NCBI GenBank assembly: GCA_012797215.1
Contig: JAAZPN010000212.1
Coordinates: 1-9,922 of the forward strand
Reading direction: 5' to 3'
Source of the DNA: Chloroflexota bacterium
Lineage (GTDB): Bacteria > Chloroflexota > Anaerolineae > Anaerolineales > Anaerolineaceae
DNA: 9,922 bases
Shown piece after piece: positions 5,351-9,922 of the stretch (position 1 is its first letter; every line of letters begins with the position of its first letter). The translations under genes and the position numbers were made by a program. The notes beneath the pieces are model-generated. The model had not been told where the DNA came from and did not search any database. It was given only the letters and a program-made list of their open reading frames with translations.

Positions 5351-6061
5351 ATGAAGAAAAATAGCAAAATTGTGCTAGGCGCGGCGGTAGCCGGGCTTGT
5401 TGTTCTGGCGGGATTGTACCTGTATCGCGGTTTTCTCTCCGGACGCAGCGCTGCGGTAATCACCTTCTTGCGCGCTCCCGGGCAGCATGCTGATTGGAAA
5501 ACCAGCGCGCTTTCGCGCTGTGCTGACGCGCCTTTTAGTTTTCCAACGGATGGATTCATTGGTTACTTATGGGGAGACAGCTTTAAACCACTGCACAAAC
5601 ACCAGGGAATTGACATTTTTGCGGGCACCGACACAGGTCAGACGCCGGTCTACGCTCCTTATGACGGCTACCTTACGCGTCTGGACAGCTGGAAAAGCAG
5701 CCTGATTATTCGCGTTCCCGATGACCCTCTGAATCCCGGCACCCAGATCTGGCTCTACATGACGCATTTGGCCGACCAGCAGGGAAAATCTTTAATCGCC
5801 GCTGACTTCCCGGCGGGCACGCAGGAAAAAGCTGTGCAGCGAGGTGATCTTCTGGGTTATCAGGGTAATTATTCGGGGGACCCTAACAAACCCACAGGCG
5901 TCCATCTGCATTTTTCAATCGTAAGAGATGACGGCAGTGGCAAATATCTGAATGAACTTGAATTCGAGAACACCATCGACCCCTCACCCTACTTCAATCT
6001 GCCATTAAACGCGCGCGGCAATAAGAACTCCATTCCGATATGCTCTACTGGTGGCGAATAA
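5351..6061 (+). CDS. M23 family metallopeptidase, membrane-anchored
   Basis: This is a probable extracytoplasmic zinc peptidase acting on peptidoglycan. The 236 residues start with MKKN and a hydrophobic segment (about 7-26), which is a signal anchor or a signal peptide without a clear cleavage site. The single M23 domain keeps the full set: H84 and D88 in HQGIDIF and H187 as zinc ligands, and H139 (MTHL) and H185 (HLHFS) as catalytic histidines. Unlike the peptidase at 1573-2667 it has no LysM modules. It also has an insertion between the strand pair and the MTHL histidine, with many Pro and Gly. The ATG follows AAGGA at a slightly long spacing. The gene stands alone, between the divergent hsp20 and a new promoter downstream. 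Confidence 0.9.
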   Translation: MKKNSKIVLGAAVAGLVVLAGLYLYRGFLSGRSAAVITFLRAPGQHADWKTSALSRCADAPFSFPTDGFIGYLWGDSFKPLHKHQGIDIFAGTDTGQTPVYAPYDGYLTRLDSWKSSLIIRVPDDPLNPGTQIWLYMTHLADQQGKSLIAADFPAGTQEKAVQRGDLLGYQGNYSGDPNKPTGVHLHFSIVRDDGSGKYLNELEFENTIDPSPYFNLPLNARGNKNSIPICSTGGE

Positions 6062-6161
6062 AAAGGGAAGAATCAGTTGAGGTTAATGTGAATTCTGTTT
6101 TTGCCGCTTTTCGAAAAATGGGCACCAGGAAGAATCTCGTTTTATTGGCTTATTCATCCGT

Positions 6162-6190
6162 TTGGAAATACTCTGAATATTCGCTATAAT
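6162..6190 (+). promoter_or_regulatory. Promoter of the MBL-asparaginase-glycosylase operon
   Basis: TTGGAA (6162-6167) and a perfect TATAAT (6185-6190) are 17 bases apart. The predicted start near 6197 leaves a leader of about 25 bases containing the strong ribosome site GAGGAGGAGG (6203-6212). No other promoter is seen before the three genes that follow. Confidence 0.75.
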
Positions 6191-6221
6191 ACCGAGAGTA
6201 AAGAGGAGGAGGTTTTCGCGT

Positions 6222-7055
6222 ATGCAAGAAATTGCCCCCAACGTGTTCATTGAACACAACTCCCTCGGTTTGGTGACGGGTGTCATCCGGGGAAAAGCGG
6301 GTTCGGTATTAATTGATTCACCCAGCCGGCAGGATGAGATGCGTTCCTGGCGCAGCGGCACCGCCCGCTTGATCACCGGGGACCCCAAATTCCTTGTACA
6401 CCTTGACACCAACTACGACCGTCTGCTGAGCATAAAAGGCACTGATTGCGTCATCGTTACGCACACTAACAGCCTTGTGCAGGAGAAAGTCAAGCCCTCC
6501 GCCTCCAAAAATGTTGATGAGAGCCAAATTCCTGGTGAAGGGTACGAAGTGCCTATCAGCCCATTCCGTTTGCTTCCCCCTGAAATTGTGTTTAATCAAT
6601 CGTTATCGCTTTTTTTGGATGAAAACGAAATCTTTTTGGAATATCATCCAGGCTCCAATTTCGCTGGTATTTGGGCGGAATTACCATCCAGAAAAGTGAT
6701 ATTTGTTGGTGATGCTGTCCTTCCTGATCAACCTCCCTTCCTGGCGTATTGTGATTTGGAGTTGTGGCTGAAGGATTTGGACCTTTTGAGCAGCAAGAAG
6801 TACCGCAATTATCAGATTGTCTCCGCGCGTACAGGTGTCGTGGGGCAGAACCAGGCTGATGAAATGATTGGGCACATCGGCGCGATAAAAGCGCTCCTCT
6901 CGCCTCTCATAGCCAAAAAAGCAGGCCTGGAGGAAGTGCTTACGCTGATACCCGAAATCCTGCGCAGGTATGAACCCAATGCCAACACCAGCGATATGTA
7001 CTACAACCGCTTGCGCTGGGGCTTGACGACTTACTACGAACTCAATCACGTCTGA
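6222..7055 (+). CDS. Metallo-beta-lactamase-fold protein with degraded metal site
   Basis: Its function is unknown. The 277 residues have the layout of the MBL fold. An N-terminal strand pair with GVIRGKAGSVLIDSP (about 20-34) resembles the usual start. Where the metal motif HxHxDH should be, the sequence is VHLDTNYDR, keeping H60, D62 and D66 but with Arg67 in place of the final His. Later HPGS (H142-S145) resembles the third metal-ligand segment (GHTPGS in typical members), and VIFVGDAV (D164) matches the bridging aspartate. At least one metal ligand therefore appears lost, so it may bind one metal, or none, and be structural or regulatory. The ATG is supported by GAGGAGGAGG upstream. It begins a three-gene operon, with a 10-base gap to the asparaginase gene. 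Confidence 0.75.
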   Translation: MQEIAPNVFIEHNSLGLVTGVIRGKAGSVLIDSPSRQDEMRSWRSGTARLITGDPKFLVHLDTNYDRLLSIKGTDCVIVTHTNSLVQEKVKPSASKNVDESQIPGEGYEVPISPFRLLPPEIVFNQSLSLFLDENEIFLEYHPGSNFAGIWAELPSRKVIFVGDAVLPDQPPFLAYCDLELWLKDLDLLSSKKYRNYQIVSARTGVVGQNQADEMIGHIGAIKALLSPLIAKKAGLEEVLTLIPEILRRYEPNANTSDMYYNRLRWGLTTYYELNHV

Positions 7056-7065
7056 AACATGAGGT

Positions 7066-8145
7066 GTGGTCATAAATAATAATCGTGATTACGAGCCGTT
7101 GGTTCACCTGACCCGCGGTGGCATTGTGGAAAGCGTGCATTATGGCGCATTCGCGGTGGTGGATGCTCAGGGCAAACGGCTTTGCTCTATGGGTAATCCA
7201 GACCTGGTCACCTTCCCGCGCAGTTCGATGAAGCCTTTTCAGGTTTTACCTTTTGTGGAAGATGGTGGTCTTGAGCAGTTTGACCTCACCGATGAGGAAC
7301 TCGCGATCATGTGCGCCTCCCACTCCGGCACCGACGCGCATGTGGCTGTCCTGCGAAGTATTCACCAGAAAGTAGGCCTGCAGGAATCCGATTTGGAGTG
7401 CGGCGTGCATTATCCTTCTGATCGCGCAACCAGCGATGCCATGCGCATGCGTGGAGAACTACCTACCCCGTTTCGACATAACTGCTCTGGCAAGCACAGC
7501 GGCATGCTGGCAGCAGCACAGATGCATGGTGACGGTTTGAGAGGCTATACTTACCTTGAAACAAGGGTACAACGTCGTATTCGCCTGGCGATGTCAGAAA
7601 TGAGTGGGGTACACTATCAGGCACTTATTCCTGGTGTGGACGGCTGCTCCGCGCCGGTTTACGCCCTGCCGCTAAGCGCTTTTGCCAAGGCAACCGCGCA
7701 CCTGTGCGACCCACAACTTTTTGTACCTGAGCGTCAGGCTGCCTGTAAACGGATCACGGACGCCATGCGCGCCTATCCGGTCATGGTTGCTGGTCCAGGC
7801 AAGCTGGACACGGTGATGATGCAGCTGTTTGGGGATAAACTGATATCAAAAGGGGGAGCGGAAGGTTACCAGATGATTGGCTTGCTGCCGGATGCCGCCA
7901 AGGGAACTCCTGGAATTGGTATCGCTATAAAGTTTTCGGATGGGGACCCGGACCGGCGCGCCACATACGCGCTCGTAACAGCCATTTTAGAAGCTTTAGG
8001 TTACGATAAGCAGGTGCGAAATGAGGCTTTCCAACCTTTCTCGGATCCTGTTGTCCGAAACTGGCGCGAATTGGTAGTTGGCGAAAGATTTGTGCCTGTC
8101 TGGGTTTACTCTGCCCTCGCGCGCGGCCTGAAACAAGGGTGGTAA
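7066..8145 (+). CDS. L-asparaginase, Rhizobium etli AnsA type (PF06089)
   Basis: This cytoplasmic enzyme hydrolyses L-asparagine to aspartate and ammonia. It belongs to the class unrelated to the E. coli type I/II enzymes. The residues described for the R. etli enzyme are all present with matching spacing: Ser-Lys pair S53-K56 (RSSMK), S85 (CASHSG), C140 and K143 (NCSGK), D192 and C194 (VDGC), and K262 (SKGGAEGY). C140, D192 and C194 would form the zinc site. Homologues usually begin shortly before the V-x-L-x-RGG segment seen at 13-19. The start is uncertain. The GTG at 7066 is only one base after GAGG, too close for a normal ribosome site, while later in-frame starts look worse. It sits between the MBL-like gene (10-base gap) and the DNA glycosylase gene (no gap). 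Confidence 0.92.
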   Translation: MVINNNRDYEPLVHLTRGGIVESVHYGAFAVVDAQGKRLCSMGNPDLVTFPRSSMKPFQVLPFVEDGGLEQFDLTDEELAIMCASHSGTDAHVAVLRSIHQKVGLQESDLECGVHYPSDRATSDAMRMRGELPTPFRHNCSGKHSGMLAAAQMHGDGLRGYTYLETRVQRRIRLAMSEMSGVHYQALIPGVDGCSAPVYALPLSAFAKATAHLCDPQLFVPERQAACKRITDAMRAYPVMVAGPGKLDTVMMQLFGDKLISKGGAEGYQMIGLLPDAAKGTPGIGIAIKFSDGDPDRRATYALVTAILEALGYDKQVRNEAFQPFSDPVVRNWRELVVGERFVPVWVYSALARGLKQGW

Positions 8146-8835
8146 GTGAAACCTGAACTAGAAATTATGCCTGAGCACCGCGAACGGCTGCGGCTGGTAA
8201 ACGAACGGCTGAATGAAACCTTTGGATTCCCGATTTGGCGTGAACCGCTGCCAGCGGTCGATGAGTTGGTCAGCACCTTCCTCTCCCAAAACACGAATGA
8301 TGTTAACCGGGATAAGGCTTTTGCCGCCATCCGCGAGCACTATCTTGATTGGCACGAAGTTTGTGAGGCTGACCCAGACGCGTTTATGCAGGTGATCCGC
8401 GTGGCTGGTCTGGCAAACCAGAAGGGACCGAATATCCAGGCAGCCTTGCGGCGCATCTGGGAAGAGCGGGGGGAGATTGACTTGGAGTGGCTGAGGGAAC
8501 TGCCAGTGGAAGAGGCGCGCGAATGGCTGCTCAGCTTTAAGGGGGTGGGGCGCAAAACCGCTGCGATTGTGCTGCTGTTTTCGCTGGGCAGACCGGCTTT
8601 CCCCGTGGACACGCATATCTACCGGGTCTCAGGCCGAATTGGCTTGCGGCCGCTGGGATTGGATGTGGAGAATACGCATAAGTACCTGGAAGCAGCGGCT
8701 GACCCGGCGGATTATTACGCGCTGCACCTGAACTTGATCCGGCTGGGGCGTGAAATTTGCCAGGCGCGCAAACCCGCGTGCTTCCGCTGTCCGCTCGTAG
8801 ACATGTGTCAATATCCGGATAAGGTATTAAGCTAA
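8146..8835 (+). CDS. Endonuclease III-type DNA glycosylase (HhH-GPD, Fe-S)
   Basis: This is a base-excision repair enzyme that removes damaged, probably oxidised, bases and may cut the abasic site. The helix-hairpin-helix reads FKGVGRKTA, with K137 in the position of the E. coli Nth catalytic lysine (K120). VDTHIYRV supplies D155, matching D138. The C-terminal iron-sulphur motif is complete as C-x6-C-x2-C-x5-C (C205, C212, C215, C221). The 229 residues are slightly longer than E. coli Nth, mainly at the N-terminus. The GTG start comes immediately after the TAA of the asparaginase gene, and AAGGGTGG (8135-8142) upstream serves as ribosome site; an ATG at 8167 is the alternative start. Within the family, an Nth-like protein of unknown precise specificity is safest. 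It converges on the MiaB-like gene with one base between stops. Confidence 0.92.
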   Translation: MKPELEIMPEHRERLRLVNERLNETFGFPIWREPLPAVDELVSTFLSQNTNDVNRDKAFAAIREHYLDWHEVCEADPDAFMQVIRVAGLANQKGPNIQAALRRIWEERGEIDLEWLRELPVEEAREWLLSFKGVGRKTAAIVLLFSLGRPAFPVDTHIYRVSGRIGLRPLGLDVENTHKYLEAAADPADYYALHLNLIRLGREICQARKPACFRCPLVDMCQYPDKVLS

Positions 8836-8836
8836 G

Positions 8837-9922
8837 TTACGCGCTGGATTCCAGGCTGCCAACCAGCGACCAGGGGCCTGTCCAGCCAATTTTCACCTGG
8901 TATTCCTGACCGGTAAGGTCTTTTTCGGAGTCAACAAATACAATCCGATTTGTAGGCGTGCGACCATACCAGCGTCCTTTGACGCGGTGTTCGAATAAGA
9001 CAGGAACGTGTTTTCCCAGAAAGGTTTCATTCAACTCTCTGAGAATGCCTTCCTGTAGGTCTTCTAACAAGCGGAAACGGCGCATTTTTTCCTCAGCCGG
9101 AACATCGTCGGGCAGCTCCCGCGCGGAATAAGTTCCCGGGCGGGGGGAGTAGCGCGCCAGGTGGGCGACATCCAGGCGTAAATCCGCCAACAAATCGTAA
9201 GTTTTCTGGAAGGCCGCTTCTGTTTCTCCTGGAAATCCGACAATGATGTCCGTCGCGATGGACACGCCCGGTATGCGTTCGCGCAGTTTTGCCACCAGTT
9301 CGCGGTATTGCTGGTTTGTATAACCGCGACGCATGGCCAGCAGCACGCCATCATCTCCTGCCTGGATGGGAACTTCAATGTGCGGCATCACTTTTGGCAG
9401 CTCCGCCACGCTAGCAATCAGTTCGTCGCTCATCCAGTTTGGGTGCGAAGTGAGAAAGCGCAGGCGTTTGATTTCAGGGATTTCCGAAAGAGAAGCCAAG
9501 AGCTGCGGTAGCTGTGGGCTGCCGGGCAGGTCCAGGCCGTAGCGGTCGATGATTTGACCTAAGAGCACAATCTCGCGCACCCCTTGCGCGGCGAACGTGG
9601 CAGCGTCTCGCAGGATTCTTTGCGCGTCACGGCTGCGTTCGCGCCCGCGTTTTAGGGGGATTACGCAGTATGCGCAGGCGTGCGAGCAGCCAAGTACCAC
9701 TGGCAGATTTTCGGAGACCGCGCGCTGCTCGCCAGCCACGGCAACGCCAAATTCCTCATCCAGCATGAGGTCGATATTCTGGCGCCAATGCTCAGCCTGG
9801 CCAGCTTGCAGGCGAGTTGTGAGAAAGTCCAGGAGCGGCTGTGGGTCGGACGGCGCAGAAAAAACATCTACCCAGGGGAATCGCTTTTGCAGCGCAGGGT
9901 TACCGTGCACGCCCACCAGGCA
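8837..9922 (-). CDS. miaB: MiaB-family tRNA methylthiotransferase (5' end cut by window)
   Basis: This radical-SAM enzyme adds a methylthio group to N6-isopentenyladenosine at position 37 of tRNAs. The reading frame stays open to the right edge and begins mid-gene with CLVGVHGN, which fits the third cysteine of the N-terminal UPF0004 domain, so the true start lies beyond 9922. Counting from the GTG at 9916, the radical SAM motif CxxxCxxC is C77, C81, C84 (GCSHACAYCVIP), followed by RGRERSR. The segment PFGxTxT-like FPGETEAAFQ and the strand-rich C-terminus (from about 305) match the family's SAM core and TRAM RNA-binding domain. The usual GQNVN motif is GQIID here. A related thiotransferase (MtaB or RimO) is less likely, but the missing N-terminus keeps this open. 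No terminator separates it from the convergent glycosylase gene. Confidence 0.85.
   Translation of the reverse strand, partial: CLVGVHGNPALQKRFPWVDVFSAPSDPQPLLDFLTTRLQAGQAEHWRQNIDLMLDEEFGVAVAGEQRAVSENLPVVLGCSHACAYCVIPLKRGRERSRDAQRILRDAATFAAQGVREIVLLGQIIDRYGLDLPGSPQLPQLLASLSEIPEIKRLRFLTSHPNWMSDELIASVAELPKVMPHIEVPIQAGDDGVLLAMRRGYTNQQYRELVAKLRERIPGVSIATDIIVGFPGETEAAFQKTYDLLADLRLDVAHLARYSPRPGTYSARELPDDVPAEEKMRRFRLLEDLQEGILRELNETFLGKHVPVLFEHRVKGRWYGRTPTNRIVFVDSEKDLTGQEYQVKIGWTGPWSLVGSLESSA

Overview
The window looks like ordinary chromosomal DNA from a mid-G+C bacterium. The protein set and family flavour suggest Chloroflexota, probably Anaerolineae: Rho followed by a LysM/M23 protein, a secreted protein with YNWFWN repeats, and a MiaB-type enzyme with a diverged GQNVN motif. 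That placement rests on recognition of protein style only. No phage, insertion sequence or CRISPR signal was seen.

Layout. Positions 1-273 hold a possible 3' end of a preceding gene, a strong extended -10 promoter and a leader with a small hairpin. Transcription termination factor Rho follows (274-1545), then a membrane-anchored LysM/M23 cell-wall peptidase (1573-2667) and tRNA-Arg(CCU) (2684-2757). The tRNA promoter appears to lie inside the 3' end and stop codon of the peptidase gene. Facing these on the minus strand are three separately terminated genes. They encode a 136-residue unknown protein ending in an SSB-like acidic tail (-DDLPF), a secreted protein of three ~92-residue repeats with tandem promoters, and a small heat-shock protein (Hsp20). 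Divergent from hsp20 is a second M23 peptidase (5351-6061).

A further promoter at about 6162-6190 drives a plus-strand operon. It encodes a metallo-beta-lactamase-like protein with a degraded metal site, an asparaginase of the Rhizobium etli type (PF06089) with its catalytic and zinc residues intact, and an endonuclease III-type DNA glycosylase with a complete Fe-S motif. The last gene converges, with one base between the stops, on a MiaB-family methylthiotransferase that runs off the right edge.

The genes cover housekeeping themes: transcription termination, wall remodelling, tRNA and tRNA modification, proteostasis and base-excision repair. The items most worth a second look are the SSB-like tail on a protein with no recognisable OB fold, the tandem-repeat secreted protein, the Asp-to-Gly change beside the Rho catalytic glutamate, and the degraded MBL-fold protein.
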